Below, piece after piece: positions 23,306 through 35,828 of a stretch of DNA of 64,000 bases. Each line of letters opens with the position of its first letter. Within the stretch, counting starts at the first letter, position 1. The translations under genes were made by a program, and so were the position numbers. The stretch is taken from positions 496,001 through 560,000 of the forward strand of contig QJPP01007216.1 of NCBI GenBank assembly GCA_003996215.1, written 5' to 3'. Under the pieces are notes generated by a model. That model ran no database searches, was not told the origin of the DNA, and was given only the letters and a program-made list of their open reading frames with translations. Source of the DNA: Jaltomata sinuosa. Its lineage: Eukaryota > Streptophyta > Magnoliopsida > Solanales > Solanaceae.

Positions 23306-23670
23306 CCTTGCCTAGTATCTTTCCAGTGAGTGAACCAAATATGAGATACATCCTTAAGCTGATAGAAAGCTAGCTCGACACCCTCAACACCAACCACTTG
23401 TATCACACCAAGGATCTTCTTCACCTCATCCATGAAATTTTGTGGATCCTCACAAACTTTCAAACCCCAGAACTCAGGTGGGTTTATGCGAATGAAGTCT
23501 TGAACTTAGGTTGTAACTCCACCTTGGGACTGGACAGAGATAGGAGCCTGTTGATTGGCATGAGAAGCCATAGTCTTAGCTAGCATATGAATAGCATTCC
23601 TGAACTTTGCATTTGTGACCTCGGGGTCTTGAATCAGAGGGTCGACATTTTTGGTAGCTCTGCGAGCCAT
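23300..23670 (-). pseudogene. gag: gag N-terminal half of element H
   Basis: The start codon is at 23670 going left: MARRATKNVDPLI, then VTNAKFRNAIHMLAKTM, one in-frame stop after GGVTT, then VQDFIRINPPEFWGLK, DPQNFMDEVKKIL, FYQLKDVSHIWF and THWKDTRQG. This is the first half of a chromovirus gag and stops where the neighbouring plus-strand piece begins. The similar architecture in element B (gag start 36950) supports the reading. Confidence 0.8.
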
Positions 23671-23884
23671 GGCATGGCAAGGAGGAATAATCTAAAATGC
23701 CTAAAAAATGAATTAGTGGAGTAATAGAGTTAAACTTTATAGCATGACATTGATCATGAATGAAGTGGAGCTTTTTCCTAAGACACCTCGTAGTTTCCCT
23801 CTTATAAGTATGGCGCGCTTCACACATATAAAAGGGACTCTACTAGATGCAACTTTCAGCCACCCTAGGACTCATGAACCTGAG

Positions 23885-23896
23885 GCTCTAATACCA
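23885..23896 (-). promoter_or_regulatory. Primer-binding site of H (tRNA-iMet)
   Basis: The reverse complement reads TGGTATTAGAGC, one mismatch from the initiator tRNA complement, four bases from the LTR end at 23901. Confidence 0.85.
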
Positions 23897-23900
23897 AGTT

Positions 23901-25696
23901 TGTCACGCCCCGAGACTACCCCTAGGCATAACACAGGACCACAAGTGCCTCAAGTTAACCCTTGGTCATAGCATACTCAGATAAATACAAAGAAATATAG
24001 CGGAAGCATACTTAATTAAGATAGGAAACCATAACTAAATAGGAATAAGGTCTAAAAAGTACCAAATCCAAAACATGAAATACAATTCTAGCTATATCTG
24101 AAGCCTCTAAACTGTCATAAAGAGTTGATGGAGCAAGACCCCAACTAACTCTGAAATCCAAAGAAGAAACATGAAAGTAACTAGCATAGCTATGATCCTC
24201 GAATGATGAGGACTCACCAACAGAAGTCTGGATGTCTGGCGATGTCTAACCACAAGCCTGACCAATAGAGCCTGAATGTGCATGATAAGAGAAATCATAA
24301 GTAAACATCATAATTTGAACATAAATTGAGAAATAAAAGAGCGTAAGACCTAAAGCATGTATACGGGAGTTTCTCTTCACCGATATAAACCATGATGAGC
24401 TACATAGAGTCCAGTGTCTTACATTCACATAAAAAAAGGTTGTCCTAACCGGCCAAGGTTAGAACAATATCTATCAGGATCCTGTCATAAGCCATAGAGG
24501 GCAACCTCCAGTGGCAATTTGGTTTTGGACTTGGTTTATCTAGAACCCACATTGCTTGGTGCTAAATACTACTCCCAAAACATACATATAGCTCAATTTA
24601 TCCTTGTGACATGTCTAATGTCAAATCTGTTTGAAAGGCATAAGTACATATCTAATGTCATGCAATTCGCATATCATAAGTCTTAAAACTTAGCATAGCC
24701 ATAATTCAAAACATACTTTTCTTTCAAAATTCATAGCTTGAAGAATTAGGCATGCAATTGCATAATACTTGAAGTCATGTTATCTAAAGATGCTAATATT
24801 AGTTGAAACCATGAAAATTAATGGGATCATGATAGAAATCATCTTTAATGCATGGTCTTGTGAAATTAATTAAGGAACCTCAAATAAATCATAGATAAGT
24901 AATGAGAAACCATGAATTGATCCTTAAAAACTTAACCCATTAGTTTTCCCCAATTTAGGTAAGAACCCTAATTTTATAAATTGATAATTTAATGTAAAAC
25001 ATGGGGTTTTAGGCATAAGAATGAAAGGAATCCCTTATTAAATTCCCACATACCTTATTGAAGCTTGCTTGATCTAAGATGAAAAGAAATGGAGACTTAA
25101 ACTTGGAGCTTGAAGGAGTTCTTTTCCTCTTTTGTTAGATGAATGAGGAGTAATGAAAGACTTAGGCTAATAGGAATAGAAACCCTACTAAAAGTGGTTA
25201 AAATAATCTCACTTAAGAGTTAAAAGGGTGGGTAATTAAAAAAATACCCCTGGGATTTATTAGAAAAAGATATTAAAAATCTCGGCTTCAAGGAATACAG
25301 ATGCAATCCATAAGGCATAGACTGAACCACGACTTGTGGTTTCCCCTCGTGGTTCCTGGCCCAAATGATAACCTGCAGATTTGGTTCTACGAATCAATAG
25401 TATGGTCCATAGAATAAACTATGGTTCGTAGACCCATTCATGGTTCTTGGGAAAATAGTCAGCCCTTAGGTTTGATTCCACGAGTGAACAGGATGGTCCG
25501 TAGAATGAACTACGGTCCATAGAACCCACTCGTGGTTCTTAGACCAGAGGCTGATCCTATAGAACTTTAACCTCAATTTCATTCCACGGCTCATGATTCA
25601 AACCACGACCCATGGTTGGGGCTCGTAGTTCTTGGAAAATTTAATTTTTTTTGAAATTCTAAGTTTAAAAGCATATTCAAATTTTAGGGTGTTACA
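23901..25696 (-). repeat. 5' LTR of element H
   Basis: A 1796-bp LTR. On the minus strand it runs from TGTAACACCC (25696) to GGGGCGTGACA (23901). It is related to the B LTRs by similar ends and by the same CACGA/CGTGG inverted-repeat module at about 25300-25640. Confidence 0.85.
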
Positions 25697-25832
25697 CCCT
25701 TTGTGGCCTTGTTTATTACTCTGGACCAAAGAGGGTGGGTTATTTGGGAATGTATGTGAGTCTCGGATATTGATATCTTGATTGTAGAGCTAGCTATTTC
25801 TGTTATAGAGTGATTGGAGCCAGTCTAATTGC
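25697..25832 (+). repeat. LTR fragment of the J/T kind, plus orientation
   Basis: Closely matches the reverse complement of 20842-20970 in LTR J: CTCTGGACCAAAGAGGGTGG, then GGGAATGTATGTGAGTC and ATAGAGTGATTGGAGC. It is cut on both sides by minus-oriented LTRs. Confidence 0.8.
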
Positions 25833-26998
25833 ACATAAAATCGTAACCTACCTCAACCAAAAAATCTCGAATAAACGAGCTACTTTGCAAGATACTTGCC
25901 TTTCCTCAATGCCCCAAAATGTTCACAGTCCAGAATTTAAAAATATTTAGAGTAATTAATCATCTAATCTTTTAAATTCAAGTCTTGGGAATTTAATCTA
26001 CTAACTCTACCCTTAATTGAGGACTGTATTTTTCCCCATGGGTTAATTACCCAAAAACTAGTCACACATTATTCAAATTATCATCATCCATGGAGTTTCT
26101 ATTCCAATTTTCCCCTTTTAAGCCATTTTTATGCTAAGGGTCACATTTTTATGGAACTAAAGATTCCAATTCATCACTATTCATGTTTTAGAACAACAGT
26201 TATATGCTAAGAGTGTTTATCTGTACCCTAGAAGCATTCTAGATGATTATTTCAGCTACCCATAGGCTTTCCCATTATTTCACAAACGTAGGGTTCTAAC
26301 CCATAATTCCACTAGCATATTCTCCGCAATGATTCTACTATGAACATGGATTACTAAGCGAAGAGGTTGATGGAATAAGTTACCTCAACTAAAGAAAATC
26401 ACCCTAGCCTTGGGAAAATCACCCTTTTGGAGATTTGGAATAAGATTTTGGAGTTTATGAATTAAACAGACATTCTGCCTCCCCGTCATCTGTTGTAGCA
26501 ACCTTTTTATCACCATGTCAAGACTAATGTGGCCATAATAGGCTTGATATGGCAAGCTATGATGACTTGCCATGTTCCACTATGGTGGGACTCTGACCAC
26601 TACGGCGGTCTCACTACAGTGGGAATCCTTCCACTGTAGTAGTCCCTGAACTAGTAACTTGAGAACTCTGTCAAGCAGTCCCATTTAAAAACACACTTTT
26701 TGAACTTAAGACATCACAAAACTACTCCATTGCGACAACCACTATAAGCACATGCTACAAATTCATTTGCAAACCCAGAATTTTCAACGGAGGTCTAAAT
26801 TACTAGGTCCCCCCTTAACGGATCACGACAATACAAAATGCAATCTCGTGATTCATAATTCACTATAATTAGACAGAACACACATTTTTAGCCTTAAATC
26901 ACCCCACATTAAGATTTTATTAACTTAACTCACTAGGGGAAACTCTATTAGAGTGCTTAGGCCCTAACTATTCCGTAATGACTGGGAGGGTCATTACA
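25833..26998 (-). repeat. LTR fragment F' (start side), minus orientation
   Basis: Homologous to the 57535-58652 part of LTR F. Its LTR start (TGTAATGACCC on the minus strand) is at 26998. It is truncated at 25833. A perfect 10-bp-arm inverted repeat with an 8-nt loop (ACTACAGTGG...CCACTGTAGT) lies at 26613-26640. Confidence 0.8.
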
Positions 26999-29900
26999 TA
27001 AATGTGCCTTATCTCCATAAAATTATATCATGTATATAACACTTATCTATTTTAAAAAATGCTTTTTCCAAAATTTGAAAAAAGATCATGTATATTCATC
27101 TTATATTCTTAATTCAAAAACTTCTTTTTCAGGGAGATTTTTGTTATATATTTCAAAAACTTTTTTGTATTCACTAACTAAATATAGTCATAAGTTTTTT
27201 ATATTTTCATAACAATTGTGAATTTAGTTATGACAATTTTTAGACTATGCCCATGAACATAACCAAATAAAGTAAGTATATATGCTTAATGAGAAAACAG
27301 CCAAATGCCTCCAATCTATTAGTCATTTCCAAAGTGCATACCTATACTTCACGGGGTGTCCTATTACCCTCCTGAAATTTTTAGTTTTGATATTTTGTAA
27401 GCCATAAATGCTGAATTTTTGTCATTAACCAGATATACACACATGTTTATGTGCACACACTGGGCCCACTCCCTTTACTTTTATTTCTCTCCTTATTTAT
27501 GATCCAATGAACCCATTATCATAACTTATTTATTTTAATTAGGTTAAATTTCTAATTTAAAAAGTAACCAACAATATGTCTACTCTTTAATTGGGGATCA
27601 ACCTTTCTTCTTCATCTCCAATGTTATTGACAAGTAATTCTCATATACCCACAAATTGTTTTCCCTCACTCTCACTTTTTTCCATTTCAAAAATAGACTT
27701 TTTTCATCATACCCTAACTTAGGGACGAAACTAGCACTTGTTGCCAACTTAGACCTGAGTTAACCCTTGCTAGCCAACTAGGCTACTAGCACAATACCAT
27801 CCATAAATTCAACAAAACAAGTAAATATATCTCAACTTAAAAATAAGCCCTCGGCCGACAACGCCCATGTCTACATAGCCTATAGTAAACTCAGCTAATC
27901 TCAACAATTCTTATAGAATGAAAACTTAATCATGTTTGGCCCATCGATGCCACCATGATATCTAGAAGAATATAAAGTGAATACATATACACATACACTA
28001 TTAGGGCCAACAAGCCATTGTGCTAAAAGGAAAAAGCAACAAGGCTAACCCGACTGACAACACACATCTATAGAACCCAAAGTCAGCAACCTCTAATAGT
28101 AATAACACTTAGCTGGGATAGAGCCTCGATTTACCCTAACGTCTATCTACAATAAAATCTAACCAACTTCAGAAACGGTGGTGGCTCTAAATGAATTGGA
28201 GTAAAATTATCTGCTAGAACTCCGCACTACTATGTAGAAAGTCTATCTTAGTGTATATCAAGACCTACAGACATGAGTGCATCCCTTCTCAGCCCAGGCA
28301 ATTGAGACGTCAGTACAAAATTATGCGCCAAGTATGTTAGGTAAATGAAAGCTGAAACTAAATATAATGTCATAAATATTATAAGTAATCTGATAGGAGA
28401 GTCAAAGATAGTCTGAGCGGATTTACCTGCTCCTTAATCTCTAAATAATTGAGGTTGATACGATAAGTATTGTAAATACTCAAGTAGGGAGTTAGAGGTT
28501 AGCCAGAATGTACATATATGTTCTCAACTTAAACCTTAAAAATCATAACTAAACTAAGCAGTTTGATTATATAAATTGAGCTACAAATATCATCAAATAA
28601 CAAAGTACTCGAGAAAGAAGATCAAGAATCATCATAATACATCCTAGCTACTTTTGATACAAATCATACAATAATAATCAAACAATGACCTAACCGAGCC
28701 CTCATAAACATAACTTGTACAAACATTAATCAATATAACCTACTTTCCCCTCATAAGCTCGACAGGTTTCATAAGATTCTACATAGCCCTAAAAGTAACT
28801 GCATAGCCCCGTAGGAAATCAGTATGGCCCTGAAGGCAATACAACATCGCAAAGGCAACTAATAATAGCCCTAACAAAATTTGTATATACGTATAGCCCT
28901 AAAGGTAACTATATATCTATATATACCCAAATATAACTGTATATCTATATATATAGCCCTGAAGGAAATAACATATCAATATAGCCCAAAGATAATTGTA
29001 TATTTGTATAGCCAAAAAGCAACTGTATATCGATATAGCACAAAAGGCAATTATATATTTGTATAACCCCAAAGACAATTATATATCTAGCCCCTAAGGC
29101 ACTTCTTATCTGTAACTGGGCACATAAGGATCTTATATCTTATCTCAAGCAGTCACAACTATCTTAAAAGAAACAATAAAAAAGTAAGTAGGTTGTAAGA
29201 GACCTATACGGGTAACTATATGTTGTATCTAATGTGAGGTTGCTATTTATAGAATAAGAGTCCCATCAATGGATAAATATACCTACTCAAGCAGCAAACA
29301 CAATAAACCACAGCTATGAGTAGCTCGATGATAATATACTAGCCCTATCGTACTTAGGCTTTAAGGAAACATGCCGAGAAGAAAGTGTATACTTAACATA
29401 CATATACATTCTCTACTTCCAACTACATGTAGACTTCCTATAGCTTAGATAAAAAAATAACTGGTGCTTTTGTAAGCTATGTACTTACTCTCCTAACACT
29501 AAATATCTTCTATATGTAACCTTGTTATTGCATAGCAACCTATTTTAACATGAGTATCAACATAACAAGATAAACTTCTATACCTACTTACTTTGAGTTT
29601 CCCAACTAACTCCCTTTGTAACAAGTACTTTTCAGGGGTAACTACTGATTTTGTAGCTTCTACTATTCTTAGTACTCACATAGACCTCATCTTATATCTA
29701 AGCCCTTGATATTCTTGAGTTTACCCTTTGATTGAATATGAACTACCCTTATGAATAGAGTTAATAAATTTCGTTACTTATTGATTAGACATGACATAAA
29801 TGCTAACTGAGTATGAGTTCGCGACAACTATTGTAAAATAAGTCAGAACACCATAATCTAGAAGAATCTTTACGAGAAATTCTTCATTAGCCCACTAGAT

Positions 29901-30042
29901 TTAGAATTCTTATAATAGCCTTTACAAAGTTAGCATGAAATTTTCTTAAACACGTGAATCACTATGACAAGGGCAGAATCTGAATCAATAACCAAGAATC
30001 GAAGAATACTATAGTAAACTAACAAAAATAATAACCTTCACC
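26999..30042. other. Noncoding region with decayed LTR-like sequence
   Basis: No gene. 26999-27250 is very AT-rich. From about 27700 on the sequence has the feel of an old LTR (AGCCTCGATTTACCCTAACG, GACGTCAGTACAAAATTATG), which I recall from solanaceous chromovirus LTRs. It contains the minisatellite at 28770-29110. It resumes after element B at 55775-56056. Confidence 0.45.
28770..29110. repeat. Degenerate minisatellite (about 25-45 bp units)
   Basis: Repeats of ATAGCCC plus AAAGGCAACT plus GTATATCTATAT-like units, at least nine copies with varied length. Clear units start near 28781, 28899, 28953, 29007 and 29031. The open frame at 28881-29066 is only the translation of this array. Confidence 0.8.
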
Positions 30043-30047
30043 ATATT

Positions 30048-32134
30048 TGTCATGCCTCGAGGCCACCCCCTAGACATAACATGGTGTTTAGTGTCACAGG
30101 TGACCCCAAGCTAACTCATGGTCTGGCATATCTAGACAATTTAAGTTAAAAACATACATTGTGCGAAAGCTGAAAATAGTTTAATGTTTGAAATGGGAAA
30201 GGGACCAAAATATGTCTTAATATAAAATTATATAGAGAGTATACTGATGACTGAAAACAACACTAACAACTCAATAGCTTAATCTAGTCTATGTCTAAAA
30301 GCCTCTAACTGATACGACTTGCAGGGACATGCCTCCATCTAACTCTAAGAATCTAAAAACTAAAATAAGAAGACTTAAAAGTAAGCATGTCTATCATCCT
30401 CGAACTATAAGGACTCACCACTGAAGTTGCTGAGTAGGACTGGAAGTCGATCTAAGCGTGGTCTGGATGCTAAGCGCCTGAACCTACATCATAAGAGGAT
30501 TTAGCACAAAAATATATGTCAGTACTTTGAATGAACTGAGCATGAGAGATATGTGCTAAGATGAACAATACAATAGTTGATCGTATGAATATATACTGAA
30601 GCATACTGAAAGCTAAGCTTGAATGACCAAGTACTAACTTGAATATATTATACGCTGAACTAAATACTGAAATAGATACTGAGTACATAGTCAATGCAAC
30701 ATGAATCTGAATATGGGAGATACTATTAACTAACATACCCCAGGCTGAGTTTACTATTGGGCCAACCTATAACCCTGGATGGAAGGGTGTTCATATCGTG
30801 CCAACGGTACGAACAAAGCTGATGTGGATCCACTAAACTGATGTCCACAAGGGAAAAGGGTAACTAGCCTAATCAGACAGCTAACACCCGTCTATACCTA
30901 CGGTGTTTCCATAGTTTTGGAACTTGGGGACTGCTACTAAAGGTCTCAGCCTAATATGAGAGCCAAGCCTTTATCCCTCATCTGTTCGGTACTTAGTCTA
31001 CTCCCAACTGAATGTAAGTAATGAAATGCAAGTTGAAGTACTGGATAGCTCAAATACTAATAAGTAACAGAGAATGAAACATACATATATACTGAAATAT
31101 GATAGCATTCTATTCTTAAACATGCCTGTCTAAATTATCTACCTAGCAAGTATAGATTGTAAATACTGAATTTTAATTGAAGCTAGGGTTACTGGATTCT
31201 GTACATGTAACTATACTAATTATCCAAGAAACATATAACTAATAGAACTTAATCAATAGCATCTGAATTGAAAGGAATACCTAAATTTTAGGAACCCTAG
31301 GTCTAAATATTTCATAGAGAATTGAACAACTGACTGAATTCTAGGGACCTAATAGGCGAAAGGAGCCCATTAGTGAAATCCCACTTACCTGGAGAAGAAT
31401 CTATGGAGGAAATCTTTGGGTTTAGGGATGATCTTGAAAAACACTTCCTACTTGTTCTTGAGAGAAAATTGTTGTCTCTTTTTCTCCCTTTCTTTATAAG
31501 TTTGATGATTTTTAGGAGAATAGGTGATTTAGGTAGCTTAGAATAACCAAAAAGATGTAGCATAGGCCTTAAAAGGGAAAGTAAAAGTCCAAAATACCCC
31601 TGGGAAAATAAAAGAATTCTGCTGGAAAAATTACGACTAAGGTTCTACGGATGGGTTCCATGATTCATGGAAACTTCCACGGCTTGTGGAACCCTATTGT
31701 GGTTCCTGGACCCTTTTGTCTAGCTGCGAGTCTGAGTTCCATGAATAAGGTTCATGACTCGTGGAACCATCCACGGTTCATGGAACCTAGTCGTGGATCC
31801 TAAGGGACAGTTGGGTCTCAGGTCTGAGTCCCACGATTGGAATCCACGACCCATAGATCATTCCACGGTCTGTGATTCTGACTAATGGTCTTAAATCAAA
31901 CTTGGCAGGCCTTTATCTGAGTTCCATGGTTTCATTCCACGAATCATGGACTATTCCATGGTTCATGCAACCAATCCGTGTTTCTCATAGGAAAAGTCAG
32001 ACCTCTGCTCTGATTCCACAGGCGCAACCTATGACTCATGGAACTAACTCGTGGTTTCTAGCTGATAGTTGAAATTTTTATTTTTTTATGGTTTTCTGAA
32101 CTAAGTCTAGGCTAGGGAGTTCTGGAGTGTTGCA
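30048..32134 (-). repeat. 3' LTR of element B
   Basis: 2087 bp. On the minus strand it runs from TGCAACACTCCAG (32134) to GAGGCATGACA (30048). The start TGCAAC corresponds to TGTAAC in the partner LTR at 55774. The 5' LTR rejoined without element C aligns along its length. The CGTGG/CCACG inverted-repeat module is at about 31620-32060. Confidence 0.92.
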
Positions 32135-32147
32135 ATATATCCCCCTT
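32135..32147 (-). promoter_or_regulatory. Polypurine tract of element B
   Basis: On the minus strand AAGGGGGATATAT lies directly before the 3' LTR start. Confidence 0.75.
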
Positions 32148-32339
32148 GGGATCATTAATCCTAGAATAAAGACTAGACAAGCTGAGTTTTGTGGAAAAGA
32201 GCTACAATCCCTACCAAATGAGTACTAGAAACTGATATCTATCTAAACTGAGTACCATGAGTATTTAAATATGCTAACAGATCATGATACTGAGGCTAAA
32301 GTACATGATAGCAAACTGATAAACTGGAGAGCAACTATT

Positions 32340-33700
32340 ACCTCAAGATGAAATTGAATCGTAGGGAAAGAGGTGAGGGTACTTGGCCATCATGGATGCT
32401 TCTGCTTCCCAAGTAGCTCCCTCTACGGACTGATTCCTCTACAAGACCTTTACTTAAGCGAATTCCTTCTTTCTCAACCTACAAACCTGACAGTCAAGAA
32501 TCTCAACTGGGACCTCTTCATAGGTGAGGCTATCTTTCACAACCACACTCTCTAAAGGCACTATCGTTGTCTGATCACCAATACACTTATTTAATAGAAA
32601 TGTGAAAGACCGGATAAACCGCTGCTAGTTCCGCTAACAACTCTAACTCATAGGTGACATTACCAATCCTTTACAAGATTCTGTAAGGACCTACATACCT
32701 TGGACTGATCTTTCCGTTCTTTCCAAATCTCATCATCCCCTTCATGGGTGACACTTTCAGGAAGACTCAATCATCGATCTCAAACTCTAAGTCCCTTGTC
32801 CGCACATCTGCACAGGACTTCTGACGAGTCTGAGCTATTTTCAATCATTCTCTAATGATCTGAACTTTCTCCATAGCCTCATGAATTGAATATGTCCCAA
32901 CCATGGCTGCTTCGACTACTTTGAACCACCAACTGGAGATCTGCATCTATGCCCATAGACTGCCTCATATAGGGCCATATGAATACTAGAGTGGAAACTG
33001 TTATTATAGGCGAACTCTATGAGAGGTAGGTGATCATCCCAACTACCCTTGAAATTAATCACGCAAGCTCTCAACATGTCCTCTAAGGTTTGAATGGTAC
33101 GCTCTACCTGACCATCCATCTGTGGATGAAATATCGTACTGAGATTCACCTGGATACCAAGACCTTTCTGAAATGATATCCAGAAATGATATGTAAATTG
33201 AGGACCCCTATCTGGGATGATAGACAAGGAAACCCCATGCATCCTGACTATCTTACTGATGTATAGTTTGGCATAGTCCTCTGCTGAATCTGTAGTCTTG
33301 ACAGCCAAAAGGTAAGACGACTTAGTAACTCTTTCCACTATCACCCAAATGGAGTCATGTTATCTGCGAGTAAGAGGAAAACTCATAATGAAATCGATGT
33401 TGATCACCTCCCACTTTAAAGTAGGAATGCTAACACCCTGAGTCACACCTCATGGCTTATGATGTTCTACTTTCACCTGCTCACAGTTGGGACACTTAGC
33501 CATAAAATCTGCAATGTCCCTCTTCATGCCGTTCCACTAATAGACTTCCTGTAGATCACAGTAAATCTTGGTGGCACCGAGATGAATAGAATATCAGGAA
33601 TTATGGGCTTCTTTAAGGATCTGCTGCCTCAACTCACCCACATTAGGTACATATAAATGACCCTAGTAATGAAGCACACCATCTCCCCACTAGGAGAAAA
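32340..33700 (-). pseudogene. pol: Integrase and chromodomain of element B
   Basis: The clearest stretch is 33344-32916: VERVTKSSYLLAVKT, then catalytic D in IPDRGPQFTYHFW and E in GQVERTIQTLEDMLRACV, followed by FAYNNSFHSSIHM and the SPVGG end. The C-terminal part runs with stops to a chromodomain (EVPVEILDCQVCRLR, then EGATWEAEASMM, KYPHLFP, about 32480-32360). The GPQF where the family has GTQF is a substitution beside the catalytic D. The zinc finger half (33345-33700) is decayed. Confidence 0.85.
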
Positions 33701-35160
33701 CCTCTACTCACTGCTGATGAACTGCACCTTTCAACTGAAACCAAATGGGATCACTGTCTTGTTTCTCTTTAACCTCAATTACCAATGAAGATTCTAACCC
33801 ATTCTGGACTATCATACCACCATCTATCATTTCCATAAGGAAAACTCTTAAATGAGCAAGACTGTGAACATCTCTAGATAATTCCTTCCTCTCTTCCTCA
33901 ACCTGTGACACACTACCCATGGACAATTTAATGAGGGCATCAACAACTACATTGGTCTTACGCAGATGGTAGAGAACATTCATATCATAGTCCTTGAGGA
34001 ACACTCAAGCCATCTTCTCTGATGAAGATTCAACTCTTTTTGGGTGAACACATACTGGAGGCTCTTATGATCTGTGAATACATCAACATAAACACCATAC
34101 AAGTAGTGTCTCCAAATCTTTAGGGCAAACACAACAAATGCAAGCTCAAACTCATGAGTCGGGTAGTTCTTCTCATAAATCTTAAGATGTCTGGAAGCAT
34201 AAGCTATGACCTTACCCTGATGCATCAAAACACAACCCAGGCTGACCCTAGATGCATCGCAAAAAACCACATAGCCATTTGAACCCTCTGGTAGAGTCAA
34301 AACAAGAGTTGTAGTCAACCTGGTCTTCAATTCTAAGAAGCTTTTCTCGCACTCATCTGACCACTGAAACTTGACCTTCTTCTGAGTCAACTTGGTCAAT
34401 GGGGTAGCTATGGATGAAAATCCTTCCACAAACCTCCTGTATTAACCAGCCAAACCCAAGAAACTTCTGATGTCTGTCGGATAGGTAGGTCTGGGCTAGT
34501 TTTTTACAGCCTCAATCTTCTGAGAATCAACTCAGAAGCCTTCACTAAACACCACATGACCTACAAAAGTAACTAATTTCAACAAGAACTCACACTTACT
34601 AAACTTGGTGAATAACTGGCGATCTTTAAGAGTCTACAGAATAACCCTCAGATGGTTCACATGCTCCTACTCATTCCAAGAATAAACAAGGATATCATCA
34701 ATGAAGACAATGATGAACAAGTACAAATACTGTTTGAACACCCTGTTCATTAAATCCATGAAAGCTGCAGTAGCATTGGTTAGTCCAAAAGACATAACTA
34801 CAAATTCATAATGACCTTACCGAGTCTTAAAGGCTATCTTCAGGATGTCACTATCTCTGACTCTGAGCTGATGATAGCTTGATTTTAGGTCTATCTTAGA
34901 GAAGTATGTAGCACCTTGAAGCTGGTCAAACAAGTTGTCAATCTTGGGGATGGGATATTTATTCTTGATTATAACTTTGTTCAACTGGCGATAGTCTATG
35001 CACATCCTGAGAGAACCATCTTTCTTACGCACGAAGAGCACTGGAGCGCCCCATGGAGAGATATTGGGTTTGATGAAGCCCTTATCTAGAAGGTCTTTCA
35101 ACTTTTCTTTAAATTCCTTAAGCTCAGCTGGATCCATTCTGTAAGGAGGAATCAAAATAG
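33700..35160 (-). pseudogene. pol: RT and RNase H of element B
   Basis: RT starts at 35155 going left with IPPYRMDPAELKEFKEKL, GFIKPNISPWGAPVLFVRKK, SLRMCIDYRQLN and FSKIDLKSSYHQLR. The frame breaks at 34817, and FIDDILVYS is still readable near 34700-34670. The connection and RNase H follow at 34429-33980 (VEGFSSIATPLTKL, VFCDASRVSLGCVL, YASRHLKIYEKNYPTHEFEL, FTDHKSLQYVFTQKELNL), then 34004-33708. At least two frameshifts and several stops. Confidence 0.88.
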
Positions 35161-35387
35161 GCAGGGTATCTAGATCTGAAGTTTATTTTTCGTTGGGGAG
35201 AAACTCTTGGAAGATCTTCTGGAAACATTTCTAGGAATTAATTCACTACTAGAACTAACTCAAAAGTTAGGGTCTCAGAGTTTGAATCCTTAGCCCAAAC
35301 AAGATGGTAGATATACCCTTTGAAAATCATTTTTTTGGCCTTAAGGTAAGATATAAATCGACCTACAGGCACTGAGGTACTACCCTT

Positions 35388-35828
35388 CTATTCTAAGACT
35401 AGCTCCCTTGGAAACTGAAATTGAATGATCCTAGTTCTGCAATAAACTGAGGCATAACAGGAATGTAACCAATCCATGCCTAGAATAATATCAAAGTTAG
35501 TCATTTCTAACTTTACAAGATCGGCTGAGGTGACTTTATCGGAAACTATGACAGGGCAATTTCTATATACCCGTCTAGCTATAATTGGGTCACCAACTAG
35601 AGTAGAGACTGAGAAGCATTCTGGGTGGGTATCCAGATAGATACTAAAATTTACTTCTATATAAGGAGTTACAAAAGAAAGTGTAGCCCCTGGGTCTAAT
35701 AATGCATAAACATCTAAATGGAAGACTTGTAACATACCCGTGACCACAAAGGGAGAATCCTCATGGTCCTGTCGTGTCTGAAGGGCATACAACCTGTTCT
35801 GGCGTTGACCACCACCTATACTAGACAA
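35388..35828 (-). pseudogene. pol: Protease of element B (open 146-codon frame)
   Basis: An open minus-strand stretch holds the end of the gag linker and an aspartic protease. FVVTGMLQV leads to the active site YALLDPGATLSFV, then NFDIILGMDWL typical of the protease C-terminal half. DPG in place of the usual D-S/T-G occurs in all protease copies in this window and is probably the family form. The frame ends just after the protease; the link to RT (35156-35387) is decayed. Confidence 0.85.

Noticed and set aside
28881..29066. 61-codon open frame rich in Tyr/Ile
   Set aside because: It is only the translation of the minisatellite.
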